Shown: positions 1 to 8,561, counted from the stretch's first letter. The stretch: 64,000 nt of DNA from Natrinema hispanicum (GCF_004217335.1 NZ_SHMP01000003.1:1171980-1235979); one strand, 5' to 3'. The notes: a model not told the origin generated them from the letters alone. Program-made: numbers and translations.

Positions 1-370
1 CGGGGTGGTCGGCCCACGTATCGACGATCCAGTCGAGGTCGCGAGCCGGCGGGTTGACCGCCGTGTAATGCACTTCGGAGCCGGATGCGCCCGCCGCGAG
101 CGCTCGCTGGACCTCGCCGGCGGAGGCACACTCGAGGCCGGCCCCTTCCTCGCGCAGTGCTGAGAGCACAGCACCGAGCGCGTTCGCTTTCACCGCATAC
201 AGGATGTCGGCCTCGGGAAACGCGGCTGCGAGCCGCCGGTAGTTCTGGCGGACACGCTCGAGGTCGAGAACGTACAGTGGCGAGCCGTAGTCGTCGACGA
301 GCGTCTGTAGTTCGGCCGCGTCCCACGCGGAGAGGCGGCGGACGGACGGTGAAGCCCCAGCGTCAGTCAT
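1..370 (-). CDS. lysA: Diaminopimelate decarboxylase, partial (C-terminus beyond the left edge)
   Basis: The first 123 codons of a PLP-dependent, alanine-racemase-fold decarboxylase that makes L-lysine from meso-diaminopimelate in the cytosol. The reverse strand from ATG at 370 begins MTDAGASPSV. It carries the beta-strand YVLDLERVRQNYRR and the PLP-lysine motif YAVKANALGAVLSAL near residue 55, followed by GLECASAGEV, all typical of LysA. The gene is cut by the window edge, so the substrate-binding half is not seen. It lies 162 bp downstream of dapD in the same direction as dapA-dapB-dapD, so it belongs to the same biosynthetic cluster, although the gap leaves room for its own promoter. The epimerase (dapF) and desuccinylase (dapE) genes expected for this pathway are not in the window. 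Confidence 0.93.
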   Translation of the reverse strand, partial: MTDAGASPSVRRLSAWDAAELQTLVDDYGSPLYVLDLERVRQNYRRLAAAFPEADILYAVKANALGAVLSALREEGAGLECASAGEVQRALAAGASGSEVHYTAVNPPARDLDWIVDTWADHP

Positions 371-532
371 TACCACGTTCAAGTAACCGCGAGGATTCAA
401 GGGTTTGGGTTCTCGATCGCAGTTGGAGAGTGATCGATATCTCGGACTCCTGCTCTCGAGGGTTCTACCAGCGAGATCGAGACTTGAGAGCTAACCTCAT
501 AAAAAGCTGATAGCGATATCGGACGGGACCGT

Positions 533-1369
533 CTATTCGCGCAGCGCGTCTTCGCGTTCGGTCGCCTCGAGCGTCTCCGTCTCGAGGTCGGTCGCGACGA
601 CGGCGGGCTTGTACGCGCCGCCGTCGAAGAGGTCGTGGTCGCTGACCGAGGACTCGACGAAGCGGGTAAAGGCGCGCCGATCGGCGGGCAGTTCGCCGTA
701 CAGCACCTCTTCTTCGACGAGGTCGTAGACCGGGATGCGCGGCGTCAACAGCGTGTTCTCGCCGACGACGCTGTTCTCGCCGACGACGAAGCCGCTGGTG
801 ACGCGACAGCCAGCGCCGAGCGAGACGTTGTCCTCGACGATGACCGGTGCGTCCTCGACCGGTTCGAGCACGCCCCCGATGAGGGTGTTCGCGCCGAGTT
901 TGACGTTGTCGCCGATCTGCGCACAGGAGCCGACGGTGTCACAGGAGTCGACGAGGGTGCCATCGCCGACGCGCGCGCCGATATTGACGAACGCGGGGCT
1001 CATCAGGATGCAGTCGGAGCCGATGTTCGCGCCACGGCGGACGACGGTGCCGTCGGGCGTGTTGCGGCTGCCGCGGTCGCCGTACTCGCTCGAGTCCGCA
1101 AGCGGGAGGACGTCGTTGTACGTCACACCGCCGTACTCGCGGGGCTCGGTCGCACGCAGGCCGAAGTTGAGCAGGATGCCCTGCTTGACCCACTCGTTTG
1201 CCTCCCACTCGCCACCCGATTTCTCGGCGGCGCGGATCTCGCCGGCCTCGAGCGCGTCGAGGAAGGCATCCAGCGTTGCGTATGCGTCTTCGCCGGCGGT
1301 GTCGGCGTCGATCTCGTCGTTCTGCTTGCGCTCCCACAGCTCGTCGATGTCGGTCTCGAGTGCGCTCAT
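533..1369 (-). CDS. dapD: 2,3,4,5-tetrahydropyridine-2,6-dicarboxylate N-succinyltransferase
   Basis: A 278-residue enzyme that succinylates tetrahydrodipicolinate in the succinylase branch of lysine biosynthesis. The central part (about residues 100-215) shows left-handed beta-helix hexapeptide repeats, for example GANIGSDCILMSP, GARVGDGTLVDS, GDNVKLGANTLIGG and VVGENSVVGENT. The motif VDSCDTVGSCAQIG is characteristic of DapD. The length matches the family. ATG at 1369 overlaps the dapB stop by 4 bp, so the two are translationally coupled. It sits third in a dapA-dapB-dapD-lysA order, which supports the succinylase route over the aminotransferase or acetylase variants. Confidence 0.95.
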   Translation of the reverse strand: MSALETDIDELWERKQNDEIDADTAGEDAYATLDAFLDALEAGEIRAAEKSGGEWEANEWVKQGILLNFGLRATEPREYGGVTYNDVLPLADSSEYGDRGSRNTPDGTVVRRGANIGSDCILMSPAFVNIGARVGDGTLVDSCDTVGSCAQIGDNVKLGANTLIGGVLEPVEDAPVIVEDNVSLGAGCRVTSGFVVGENSVVGENTLLTPRIPVYDLVEEEVLYGELPADRRAFTRFVESSVSDHDLFDGGAYKPAVVATDLETETLEATEREDALRE

Positions 1370-2133
1370 TCTGCGATCACGTCCGCAAAGTCGTAGCTGC
1401 CTGCCTTCTGTCCAGCGATCCAGACCGCCGCGTCGACCGCGCCAGCGGCGAAGACGCCACGATCCTCGGCGCGGTGGGTCAGCCGAACCTCCTCGTGGTT
1501 GCCCGCGAGGATGATCTCGTGTTCACCGGTGATATCGCCCGCACGCAGTGCGTGAACGCCGATCTCGCCGGCCTCGCGCGGTGCATCACCTTCACGGCCG
1601 TGCGCGCGCTCGGTGAACTCGCCATTGGCTTCGATCTCCTCGAGCAGGCGGTTTGCGGTCCCACTCGGGGCGTCGCGCTTGCCGTTGTGATGGGTCTCGA
1701 CGAGTTCGACGTCGTAGCCCGGCAGGTTCTGGACCGCCTCACCGACGACGTTGACCAGCGCCTGCACGCCGCGCGCGAAGTTCGGCGCGTGGAGGACGGG
1801 CACGTCCTCGCTTGCAGCCTCGAGCGCCTCGAGGCCGTCGTCGTCGAAGCCGGTCGTACCGGTGACGTAGGCGACGCCCGCATCGGCACAGACCTCGGCG
1901 TACTCGACGGCCGACTCGGGGCCGGTGAAGTCGATGACGGCGGTGGGCTCGCGATCGGCGACCAGGGAGTCGAACTCCGATGCGGGCTCGATCTCCACGC
2001 CGTCGACTGTTTCGCCGTCCGGGTCGCGATTGACGGCGAAGACGACCTCGCAGTCCTCGCGGCCCGTCGCGGCGGCGAGTACTTCACGGCCCATCCGGCC
2101 CGTCGCGCCGGTGACACCGAGCCGAACCGTCAT
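1366..2133 (-). CDS. dapB: 4-hydroxy-tetrahydrodipicolinate reductase
   Basis: A 255-residue NAD(P)H-dependent reductase acting after DapA. The N-terminus has the Rossmann motif GVTGATGRMGREVL (residues 6-19). The catalytic region VETHHNGKRDAPSGTA (about 155-170) holds the conserved His-His and Lys plus the PSGTA substrate loop. Its ATG overlaps the dapA TGA by 4 bp and its own stop overlaps the dapD start by 4 bp, so dapA-dapB-dapD is a tightly coupled operon. Confidence 0.96.
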   Translation of the reverse strand: MTVRLGVTGATGRMGREVLAAATGREDCEVVFAVNRDPDGETVDGVEIEPASEFDSLVADREPTAVIDFTGPESAVEYAEVCADAGVAYVTGTTGFDDDGLEALEAASEDVPVLHAPNFARGVQALVNVVGEAVQNLPGYDVELVETHHNGKRDAPSGTANRLLEEIEANGEFTERAHGREGDAPREAGEIGVHALRAGDITGEHEIILAGNHEEVRLTHRAEDRGVFAAGAVDAAVWIAGQKAGSYDFADVIAE

Positions 2134-3059
2134 CGATCACCCTCCGCCGCGTCTACGTCCGTGATCTCGGTCGGCTCGCGCTCTAAGTCGGCGAGGACGG
2201 CCTCGAGCCCCTCGCGGTACTCCTCTGCCAGCCGGGTCAGCGGCGAGCGCATGCGAGCGGGGCCGTAGCCGCGGATCTGCATGGCTTCCTTGACCGGGAT
2301 CGGGTTGGTCTCGACGAAGAGTTCGCGGAACAGCGGGCCGAGTTCGTGGTGGAGCTGCTGGGCGCGTTCGTAGTCGCCGTCGAGTGCCGCGCCGACCATC
2401 GCACACGTGCGCTCGGGTTCGATGTTCGCCGCGACGCTGATCGTTCCGGTGCCACCGACGGAGATCGTCGGCAGGGTGAGTGCGTCGTCGCCCGAGAGAA
2501 CCGCGAAGTCCTCGTCGGTCGTGCGCTCGGCGATCTCGCCGATCTGGCCCAGATCGCCGCTTGCGGCCTTGAAGCCCGCGATGTTCTCGTGGCTCGCGAG
2601 TTCGACAGCTGTATCGGGTTCGATGTTGCGGCCCGTCCGCGAGGGGACGTTGTAGACGATCTGTGGGAGGTCGACCGCGTCCGCGATCGTCCGGTAGTGG
2701 TCGATCAGTCCGCGCTGTTCGGGCTTGTTGTAGTACGGCGAAATCAGCAGGAGGCCGTCCGCGCCGGCATCGGCAGCGCGTTCGGAGAGCTCGAGTGCCT
2801 CACGCGTGTTGTTCGAGCCCGTGCCCGCGATGACGGGGACGTCGTCGACGGCCTCGATGACCGCCTCGACGACGCGGACGTGTTCGTCGTGGGTCAGCGT
2901 CGCCGATTCGCCGGTCGAGCCGACGGGGACGAGCCCGTCGACGCCTGCTTCCTCGAGCCGTTGTGCGTCTTGCTGCAGCGTTTCGTAGTCGATCCGTCCG
3001 TCTTCGTCGAAGGGCGTACACATTGCGGGGTAGACGCCCGAAAGGTCGAGTGTTGTCAT
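2130..3059 (-). CDS. dapA: 4-hydroxy-tetrahydrodipicolinate synthase
   Basis: A 309-residue class I aldolase-type TIM barrel that condenses pyruvate with aspartate semialdehyde, the first committed step of DAP synthesis. Signatures seen are GSTGESATLTHDEH (substrate loop), IAGTGSNNTREALEL, the catalytic Tyr in IVYNVPSRTG (Y136) and the Schiff-base Lys in AGFKAASGDL (K164). Length and order are normal. It is the promoter-proximal gene of the lysine operon. The 334 bp upstream separate it from the divergent htpX. Confidence 0.96.
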   Translation of the reverse strand: MTTLDLSGVYPAMCTPFDEDGRIDYETLQQDAQRLEEAGVDGLVPVGSTGESATLTHDEHVRVVEAVIEAVDDVPVIAGTGSNNTREALELSERAADAGADGLLLISPYYNKPEQRGLIDHYRTIADAVDLPQIVYNVPSRTGRNIEPDTAVELASHENIAGFKAASGDLGQIGEIAERTTDEDFAVLSGDDALTLPTISVGGTGTISVAANIEPERTCAMVGAALDGDYERAQQLHHELGPLFRELFVETNPIPVKEAMQIRGYGPARMRSPLTRLAEEYREGLEAVLADLEREPTEITDVDAAEGDR

Positions 3060-3393
3060 GGGATGTCGTTGGGTCGTGTCTCGGCCCCCAACCGGTAGGG
3101 TGTATCGGTTCCGGTCGGTGGGTGGTCAGCAGTCGGTCGTGCGCGGTCGAATCGTACCCGGGACGGGGATGCCACGCCCGCCGCGAGCACATTCACGCAC
3201 GTTTACGTTTAGAACGAGGAGGGACGTCGCTCACGACGGGACTGACGGTCGGATGAGCGACGTGGCGCATATCCGTTCCGTTGCGCTAATCTGCCTTATT
3301 TTTTCTGTCTTTGCTCGACAGCTGATTGAACCGTGTTAGGGAGTGACGACCGTCTTCACGTAATTTATCCCGCCTCACTACGTACTGGTTGCT
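3060..3393. other. Intergenic region between divergent dapA and htpX
   Basis: This 334 bp stretch has no convincing gene; the short overlapping frames here are basic and low quality. It must hold the divergent promoters of the dap operon and htpX. A T-rich tract lies near 3298-3310, and the htpX TATA box is at 3361-3368. I see no repeat or RNA gene. Confidence 0.6.
3361..3368 (+). promoter_or_regulatory. TATA box of htpX
   Basis: TAATTTAT is centred about 29 bp upstream of the htpX ATG (3394). This is the archaeal TATA-to-TSS distance, so the transcript is probably leaderless or nearly so. Confidence 0.6.
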
Positions 3394-4218
3394 ATGACGG
3401 ACTTTGGATTGAAAGTGCGAATGGCGATCGTTGGATCGATCCTGTTTGCATTCTATATGCTGGTCGGTGCCTTCGGCCTGGCGATGTTCGGCCTCAGTAT
3501 GTGGCCGCTGGTCGCACTCGGCCTGCTCGTCTTGCCGGCCATCCAGTACAAGATCGGGACGTGGTCGGCAACCAGACGGGCCCAAGAGATGCCCGAAGAC
3601 GGTCAGTATCAGGACATCCATCGGATGACCGAGTCGCTGTCCCAGGACATGGGCATCGACAAGCCGACGCTGATGGTCATGGAGATGGGCGTCCCCAACG
3701 CCTTCGCGACCGGTCGAAAGGGCAACGGCGTCGTCGTTGTCTCGACAGAACTCATCCGGCTGCTCCAGCGCGACGAACTCGAGGGTGTGATCGCCCACGA
3801 ACTCGCCCACATCAAGAACCGTGACGTCATCACGATGGTGCTCGGTCAGTCGGTCGGGATGATGGTCGGCTGGGTCGCCTACATGGTCTACATGATGGGC
3901 GACGATCGCAACATCGGCAGCATCTTCGTCGGGATGCTCATCTCGAACCTCGCCCAGATGCTCGTGATGGTCTTCGTGCTGGCCATCTCGCGCTATCGCG
4001 AGTACGTCGCCGACGACGACGCCCGCCAGTATATCGGCAGCGGCGACCCGCTCGCTCGCGCCTTAGAGAAGATCTCGAAGGGATCGCAGGGTCGTGAGTC
4101 ACAGCTCGACGACAGCGTGAGCGCGCTGTGTATCTTCAACGCCGATCGCTCGCTCCTCCAGAAGGTGTTCGCGACCCACCCGCCGACCGAAAAACGCATC
4201 GAGAAACTCCGCCGCTAA
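3394..4218 (+). CDS. htpX: Zinc metalloprotease HtpX homolog (M48B)
   Basis: A 274-residue membrane protease of the HtpX group, which degrades damaged membrane proteins. Two membrane segments lie at about residues 10-30 and 35-50, with two more at about 145-165 and 175-198. The zinc motif HELAH is at residues 135-139, and the third zinc ligand lies in the helix REYVADDDA (E203). The C-terminal THPPTEKRIEKL segment is a family hallmark. The TATA box 29 bp upstream supports the ATG at 3394. A second, divergent M48 protease lies at 15071. Confidence 0.95.
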   Translation: MTDFGLKVRMAIVGSILFAFYMLVGAFGLAMFGLSMWPLVALGLLVLPAIQYKIGTWSATRRAQEMPEDGQYQDIHRMTESLSQDMGIDKPTLMVMEMGVPNAFATGRKGNGVVVVSTELIRLLQRDELEGVIAHELAHIKNRDVITMVLGQSVGMMVGWVAYMVYMMGDDRNIGSIFVGMLISNLAQMLVMVFVLAISRYREYVADDDARQYIGSGDPLARALEKISKGSQGRESQLDDSVSALCIFNADRSLLQKVFATHPPTEKRIEKLRR

Positions 4219-4259
4219 CTGGAGTGCCGTCGTCGCCGGTCACGAGCGACCGACGCGAC

Positions 4260-4266
4260 TTTTTAC
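4260..4266 (+). promoter_or_regulatory. TATA box of the NYN-domain gene
   Basis: TTTTTAC is centred 27 bp before the GTG at 4290. This makes the GTG the likely leaderless start and argues against longer in-frame starts inside htpX. Confidence 0.55.
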
Positions 4267-4289
4267 ACTGGCGCGCGATATGCAGATAC

Positions 4290-4787
4290 GTGACGGAAAT
4301 TCATCCCGGGCAGCGCGTCGCCGTGCTCGTCGACGCCCAGAACCTCTATCATACCGCACAGAGTCTCCACAGCCGTAATATCGACTACTCGGCCTTGCTC
4401 GAGAAAGCCGTGCAGGACCGCCAGCTCACGCGCGCGATCGCCTACGTTATCCGCGCCGAGGCCCCCGAGGAGGAGAGTTTCTTCGAGGCGCTGATCGACA
4501 TCGGCTTCGAACCAAAGATCAAGGACATCAAGACGTTCGCCGACGGCACCAAGAAGGCCGACTGGGACGTCGGCATGAGCCTTGACGCGGTGACGCTGGC
4601 CAACCACGTCGACACGATGGTCCTCTGTACGGGCGACGGCGACTTCTCGCGGCTCTGCTCGCACCTACGCCACGAGGGCGTCCGCGTCGAAGTGATGGCT
4701 TTCGAGTCCTCGACAGCCGAGGAACTCATCGATGCGGCCGATTCGTTCCTCGACTTAGAAGAGCGCCACGAGACCTTCTTGCTCTAA
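4290..4787 (+). CDS. NYN-domain (LabA/DUF88-like) protein, putative ribonuclease
   Basis: A 165-residue protein of the LabA/DUF88 branch of the NYN family, a PIN-like fold with predicted metal-dependent RNase activity. Conserved acidic positions are visible: VAVLVDAQNLYHTA near the N-terminus (D in the first strand), KKADWDVGMSLDAV (D pair around residues 90-95) and TMVLCTGDGDFSRL (GDGDF, about 112-120), then EVMAFESSTAEELIDAAD. All strands expected of the fold are present. GTG at 4290 is chosen because a TATA box sits 27 bp upstream and the conserved domain begins right after it. The RNA target is unknown. Confidence 0.85.
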   Translation: MTEIHPGQRVAVLVDAQNLYHTAQSLHSRNIDYSALLEKAVQDRQLTRAIAYVIRAEAPEEESFFEALIDIGFEPKIKDIKTFADGTKKADWDVGMSLDAVTLANHVDTMVLCTGDGDFSRLCSHLRHEGVRVEVMAFESSTAEELIDAADSFLDLEERHETFLL

Positions 4788-4812
4788 CGCGTCTGCCCCA
4801 CTCGAGGCAGGA

Positions 4813-4989
4813 CTACGTCGGCTGCTGGCGTTGCCACAGTCCGAACAACAGCGCAGCGACCGTCACGAACAACGTCGACCCGGTCACGAGATACGTAAGC
4901 GGTCCGGTAGCGAGCGTGGCGGGCCCGATCAGCGTCAGAGTCCCGATGACGAGTAGGGTGGCTCCGAGGCCGATTTGCGTAACGTCCAT
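4813..4989 (-). CDS. Small two-TM haloarchaeal membrane protein
   Basis: A 58-residue hydrophobic protein beginning MDVTQIGLGATLLVIG, with two predicted transmembrane helices (about residues 6-24 and 30-50) and a short polar tail WQRQQPT. Upstream in-frame codons read as non-protein-like basic sequence, so ATG at 4989 is chosen. It converges with the NYN gene. I do not recognise a family; the function is unknown. Confidence 0.65.
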   Translation of the reverse strand: MDVTQIGLGATLLVIGTLTLIGPATLATGPLTYLVTGSTLFVTVAALLFGLWQRQQPT

Positions 4990-5104
4990 GTCCTGCCGAG
5001 AGCACTCGAGCGAACCCTTATAAGTATCACTTTCATCTATCGGGCCACGCTCACCACGCCGGCAGGTCGAAGGGCTTTCGATCCGGCAGACCAACCGTCG
5101 GGTA

Positions 5105-5593
5105 ATGAGCGAGCCAGCAGACGGGAGTGCCGGCCTCTCCCAGCTTCGGACCATCGCTGACTATCAGTTCGGTGCAGGTGCGGGCGCGGCGCTGTTCCCG
5201 CCCGACGAATCGCTGACGATCAAACGCACCACGTCGGGACGGCCACAGCAGGTTCACGCCGAGTCGGGACGGATCGTCTCCTTTGGCACCGACGGCCGGT
5301 TTACGCTGGGTCTCGAGGGCGGTCGCCGGCTCGACGCCGCCCTCCCATACCCCGCCTATCGCGTCGTCGTCGACGACGAAAGTGAGCCGTTCGTCCGCGA
5401 CGAGAAGAACGTCTTCACGAAGTTCGTTCTCAAGGCCGGCGACGAGATCCGGCCGGGTGACGAGGTGCTGGTCGTCCACGAACGCGGCGAGTTGCTCGCG
5501 GTCGGCACGGCACAACTCGATGCCGGGGCGATCCGGGACTTCGAGACGGGAATGGCAGTGAACGTGCGCGAAGGCGCGCCTGCTGAGTCGTAA
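5105..5593 (+). CDS. PUA-domain protein
   Basis: A 162-residue protein whose C-terminal half is a PUA domain, an RNA-binding fold of tRNA/rRNA-modifying enzymes. KNVFTKFVLKAGDEIRPGDEVLVVHERGELLAVGTAQL (about residues 98-137) gives the strand-turn GDEVLVV and the xxVGxA strand typical of PUA. The N-terminal part, with FGAGAGAALFPPDE, resembles the pre-PUA segment of archaeal stand-alone PUA proteins. It has no catalytic domain, so it may act as an accessory to an RNA-modifying enzyme; the target cannot be told. Confidence 0.75.
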   Translation: MSEPADGSAGLSQLRTIADYQFGAGAGAALFPPDESLTIKRTTSGRPQQVHAESGRIVSFGTDGRFTLGLEGGRRLDAALPYPAYRVVVDDESEPFVRDEKNVFTKFVLKAGDEIRPGDEVLVVHERGELLAVGTAQLDAGAIRDFETGMAVNVREGAPAES

Positions 5594-5618
5594 TCAGACG
5601 GGCGGCGACCACAGCCGG

Positions 5619-6236
5619 CTACAATTGGCACTCTCTTCCGATCTCCCGTTCGTATCGTGTCTTGGTTTCCGCGAACAGCGTCTCACCAATCTCAGTGTGG
5701 AGTCGCGGTGCGGCCGTGGCGAAGAACTCGTCTAAGTTCTCGTACTGCGAGAAGGCGGCGTTCTCCTCGGCGTCGTCGTATCGGTTTTCGCGTTCGTACT
5801 TGAGTGCCTGCAGGCAGTTGTCGATCAGATCCATGTCCTTGACGAACTGTGCGGTCGGCGTCTCGCGAGTCTCGTACTCTTCCCAGAGCGAGCGAAACTC
5901 GCCATCGGTGTCGAACGGCTCGAGCAGCTCAGCGATCGCCGCCCGCTCGCGGGCCGTTTTCTCCTCGTCTGATACCCGCTGGTGCTCGTCATCCGCGCGA
6001 GTCGCGATATCTCCCGTGCGCGCTTCCGCGAGATCGTGGACCAGTGCCATCGAGACCGCCCGATCACGGTCGACGGCGTCGCCAGCCTGCTCTGCATAGA
6101 GCAGGCATAGCGTCGCCATCCCCCACGTGTGTGCAGCCACCGATTCCGGCGTGTCGATCCTGCGGAGGACCCACCCTGTTCGCGACTCGTCTTTCAGTTC
6201 GAGCGCCTCGAGCAGGGCGTCGAATTCGTCGGCCAT
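5619..6236 (-). CDS. HD-domain hydrolase (YfbR/HDDC2-like 5'-deoxynucleotidase)
   Basis: A 205-residue HD-superfamily protein. Metal ligands are visible as H36 in VAAHTWGMA and the pair HDLAEARTGD (about residues 69-78), with the last Asp in FVKDMDLIDNCLQALKYE (about 134-151). The motif order matches YfbR/HDDC2 nucleotidases, which remove phosphate from deoxynucleoside monophosphates. The exact substrate is inferred only from family. It is transcribed divergently from the NAC gene. Confidence 0.85.
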   Translation of the reverse strand: MADEFDALLEALELKDESRTGWVLRRIDTPESVAAHTWGMATLCLLYAEQAGDAVDRDRAVSMALVHDLAEARTGDIATRADDEHQRVSDEEKTARERAAIAELLEPFDTDGEFRSLWEEYETRETPTAQFVKDMDLIDNCLQALKYERENRYDDAEENAAFSQYENLDEFFATAAPRLHTEIGETLFAETKTRYEREIGRECQL

Positions 6237-6340
6237 GGCCAGATGGCACGCACTAGCGCCGGTTGAACCCGTCGGTCACCGACCCCGTTTCGAGCCCGAT
6301 GGATCGGTTCGGCGACCCGGGCAGCGATCCTCGAACGACA

Positions 6341-6350
6341 AAGTAAAAGG
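6341..6350 (+). promoter_or_regulatory. TATA box of NAC-trmI operon
   Basis: AAGTAAAAGG is centred about 27 bp before the ATG at 6374. The competing GTG at 6365 would lie upstream of the expected transcription start, so this box decides the start of the NAC gene. Confidence 0.6.
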
Positions 6351-6373
6351 TCGCTCACGGCGACGTGGCGAGT

Positions 6374-6751
6374 ATGTTTGGAGGAGGAGGCGGCGGACTC
6401 AATCCGCGCAAAATGGAACAGATGATGAAACAGATGGGAATCGACGTCGAGGACATCGACGCCGAAGAGGTCATCATCCGCACTGCAGAGCACGACCTCG
6501 TGTTCAGCGACGCCGAAGTCACCAAGATGGACGCCCGCGGGCAGGAGACCTATCAGGTCATCGGCTCGCCCGAGAAAGTCGAAGCCGGCTCTGCCGGTGG
6601 CACTGGGGCTGACGACGACGCTGGCTCGTCGATCCCCGACGACGACGTCGAACTCGTTGCGATGCGAGCCGATGTCAGCGAGGACGAGGCCCGCGAGGCC
6701 CTCGAAGCGACCGACGGCGATCTCGCCGCAGCGGTCGAGTCCCTCGAGTGA
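6374..6751 (+). CDS. nac: Nascent polypeptide-associated complex protein
   Basis: A 125-residue archaeal NAC (alpha-NAC homodimer), which binds ribosomes and nascent chains. The N-terminus [20 protein letters not shown] and the NAC core with [20 protein letters not shown] and [12 protein letters not shown] are diagnostic. The C-terminal UBA domain (about residues 85-125) ends VESLE and contains [20 protein letters not shown] Gly/Asp/Ser-rich linker joins the two. It overlaps trmI by 4 bp, a co-expressed translation gene pair. Confidence 0.95.
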   Translation: MFGGGGGGLNPRKMEQMMKQMGIDVEDIDAEEVIIRTAEHDLVFSDAEVTKMDARGQETYQVIGSPEKVEAGSAGGTGADDDAGSSIPDDDVELVAMRADVSEDEAREALEATDGDLAAAVESLE

Positions 6752-7518
6752 CTCGCGTGAGCGGTGCCAGCGACGCTGAGAGCGACCGCATGCCGGTCTT
6801 GCTCGTCCGCGGCGACCGCGAGTTTCTCGTCGAACCCGGCGACGAGATGGGGACCGACCTCGGCGTGCTCGAGGTTCCCGACGACGTCGAGTCGGGCGAC
6901 ATTGTCGAGACGCATCTGGGCGACGAGTTCCAGGTGCGTCGACTGCGCGGCCCGGATCTCTTCCATCACTTCGAGCGGACCGGTGCGCCGATGGTCCCCC
7001 GCGACATCGGGCTGGTGATCGGCGAGACGGGGATCGCAGGCGGCGACCGGGTCCTCGACGCCGGCACCGGCACGGGCGTGCTCGCGGCGATGATGGCTCG
7101 CGCCGGCGCATCGGTGGTGACCTACGAGCGAGATGCCGACTTCGCTGATGTCGCCCGCGAGAACATGTCGCTGGGTGGCGTTTCCGATGCTGTCGATGTC
7201 CGAACCGGCGATGTAACTGAGCAGCTTGAGGACCTCGAGCCCGCGTCGTTCGACGTTATGACGCTCGATACGGGCGATGCGGCGACGATGGTCGAACACG
7301 CACCCGAGCTGCTCGTTGACGGCGGCTTCGTCGCGGTCTACAGTCCGTTCATCGAGTCGACTCGTGACGTCGTCGAGACAGCCCACGAGGTCGGGCTCGC
7401 GGACGTGACCACGCGTGAGACGATCCAACGCGAGATGCAGTTCGACGACCGTGGCTCGCGGCCGTCGACCGCACCCGTCGGCCACACCGGCTACCTGACG
7501 ATCGCGCGCAACGAGTAA
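6748..7518 (+). CDS. trmI: tRNA (adenine-N1)-methyltransferase TrmI (m1A57/58)
   Basis: A 256-residue SAM-dependent class I methyltransferase. The N-terminal beta domain carries [16 protein letters not shown] and [15 protein letters not shown]. The SAM site [17 protein letters not shown] is at about residues 98-114, followed by [17 protein letters not shown] and a [11 protein letters not shown] loop. Archaeal TrmI methylates A57 and A58 of the T-loop. The start GTG overlaps the NAC stop, indicating translational coupling. Other tRNA T-loop enzymes (Pus10, TrmY) lie 40-45 kb downstream. Confidence 0.92.
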   Translation: MTRVSGASDAESDRMPVLLVRGDREFLVEPGDEMGTDLGVLEVPDDVESGDIVETHLGDEFQVRRLRGPDLFHHFERTGAPMVPRDIGLVIGETGIAGGDRVLDAGTGTGVLAAMMARAGASVVTYERDADFADVARENMSLGGVSDAVDVRTGDVTEQLEDLEPASFDVMTLDTGDAATMVEHAPELLVDGGFVAVYSPFIESTRDVVETAHEVGLADVTTRETIQREMQFDDRGSRPSTAPVGHTGYLTIARNE

Positions 7519-7616
7519 CGTAGTCTCTCGCGGTTTCTCTTCGCTCGAGTTCTGGTCCGTACTGGGATTTCCACCAACCGATCGCGGTACCGTTTCAGTA
7601 GCAGAATCACTGAGCG

Positions 7617-7836
7617 GTGGCCGGGAGCGGGCTCCAAGTAACGCGCGGAGCCCGCGACTCGGGGAAGGGCAGGCGCTTTACAGCCGTTCGCCGCGAGCGA
7701 CCATCGGAAGCGAGCGGGCCGACGACCGACCCATCGGGGAGGGAGGAGTGCTTTTAATCGAAATTTTGCCGAGGCACGTCGCGCTGTGCGGCAGTTCAAC
7801 TGCCGTCAGCGCGACAGACCGCAGCGCAAAATTTCG
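7617..7836 (+). ncRNA. Structured two-module element, copy A (candidate RNA or mobile palindrome)
   Basis: This fills the gap between trmI and the convergent tfs gene. A 5' block (7617-7673) starts GTGGCCGGGAG and contains a perfect 9-bp stem, GCGGGCTCC (7627-7635) with GGAGCCCGC (7647-7655). The stem closes an 11-nt loop, AAGTAACGCGC, and is followed by ACTCGGGGAAGGGCAGG. A 3' module is a long hairpin: CGAAATTTTGC (7759-7769) pairs perfectly with GCAAAATTTCG (7826-7836), GTCGCGCTG with CAGCGCGAC, and CGGCAG with CTGCCG at the tip. The hairpin ends exactly one base before the tfs stop codon. The same 5' block occurs at 17498 with a compensatory stem change. Whether it is transcribed is unknown. 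Confidence 0.55.
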
Positions 7837-8145
7837 TTAGTTGTCGTCCTCGCGCCACTTGTGCTCGCATTCGGTACAGATAAAGAAGCGCGTCTCGGAC
7901 TCGTCGGCCGAGCGGATCTGTTGCATGTACCAGTAGGCACGGTCGTTGCCACATTCGGGGCAGATGGCGTCGGTTTCGGGCAGCGAGGTCTCCTCGGAGG
8001 ATTCGATGATCTCGGTGGCTTCCTGGTCTTCGGTGAGCGTGTACTGGGCGGCGTCACCTTTCGGCTTGGTAAAGCCACAGCTGTTGCATTTCCAGATGCC
8101 GTCGTCGGCTTTCATCATCGAACCGCATTCGTCGCAGAATTCCAT
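7837..8145 (-). CDS. tfs: Transcription factor S (TFS), RNA polymerase cleavage factor
   Basis: A 102-residue archaeal TFIIS/RPB9-like protein that rescues stalled RNA polymerase by stimulating transcript cleavage. The N-terminal zinc ribbon has CDECGS (residues 4-9) and CNSCGF (19-24). The C-terminal ribbon has CPECGNDRAYWYMQQIRSADE with the acidic cleavage pair (D, E) followed by RFFICTECEHKW. Length and motif order are typical. A CTTAAG TATA-like box lies about 30 bp upstream. Its stop abuts the hairpin of element A. Confidence 0.96.
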   Translation of the reverse strand: MEFCDECGSMMKADDGIWKCNSCGFTKPKGDAAQYTLTEDQEATEIIESSEETSLPETDAICPECGNDRAYWYMQQIRSADESETRFFICTECEHKWREDDN

Positions 8146-8172
8146 CGTTGTCCGGGCTACGGGCGTCGAGCG

Positions 8173-8178
8173 ACTTAA
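8173..8178 (-). promoter_or_regulatory. TATA box of tfs
   Basis: CTTAAG lies 28-33 bp upstream of the tfs ATG (8145), consistent with a leaderless or very short-leader transcript. Confidence 0.45.
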
Positions 8179-8226
8179 GGCACCCGTTTAGGTCGCTGTG
8201 CGCCCTCTCGCTTCGGAAGGCCTTCA

Positions 8227-8306
8227 TACGGTCTGCTGTCCCGGTTTACCGGTGCAAGCGTCGGACGGGTCGCCATTGTACCGGCACTGCCTGACAGCAG
8301 CCCGTA
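8227..8306. repeat. 80-bp palindromic repeat, copy 1
   Basis: The left arm TACGGTCTGCTGTC (8227-8240) pairs with GACAGCAGCCCGTA (8293-8306), 13 of 14 matches. Inside lies a second, imperfect stem based on CCGGTGCAA and TTGTACCGG. It is one of five copies in the window. It directly abuts the TGA stop (8309-8307) of the DUF5789-like gene. It may serve as a 3'-end/terminator structure or be a non-autonomous mobile element. Confidence 0.85.
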
Positions 8307-8561
8307 TCAGGCGTCGCCTTCCGACTGATACGGCTCTCCGACGGCTTCCCGCGGGAGGACGTTGTTGAGTTCCGTCCAGAGGTCCTCGACTGACTCGAAG
8401 CGGTCGCTCCCACTGCGTTCGATGAGCGCTCCCAGGTTTCGCTCGCCGTCGGCCAGGAGGAGCGTGGTATCCTCGAGGGCGGCGGCCGCGCGGTCGGTCG
8501 TGATCGGGTACTCGAGGTCCGCGAGGGTGGTCTCGATGCGGCTGAGTTTGACTGCTGGCAT
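8307..8561 (-). CDS. Small haloarchaeal protein, DUF5789-like
   Basis: An 84-residue acidic protein beginning MPAVKLSRIETTLADLEYPI. The architecture (short N-terminal strand/helix, EYPITTDRAAAALEDTTLLL, a LIERSGSDRFESVEDLWTEL segment and a basic-acidic tail) resembles the haloarchaeal DUF5789 family. That assignment is from memory of the family and not certain. An upstream ATG would add nine residues, but the family-like sequence begins near MPAV. The stop codon touches palindromic repeat copy 1. Function unknown. Confidence 0.7.
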   Translation of the reverse strand: MPAVKLSRIETTLADLEYPITTDRAAAALEDTTLLLADGERNLGALIERSGSDRFESVEDLWTELNNVLPREAVGEPYQSEGDA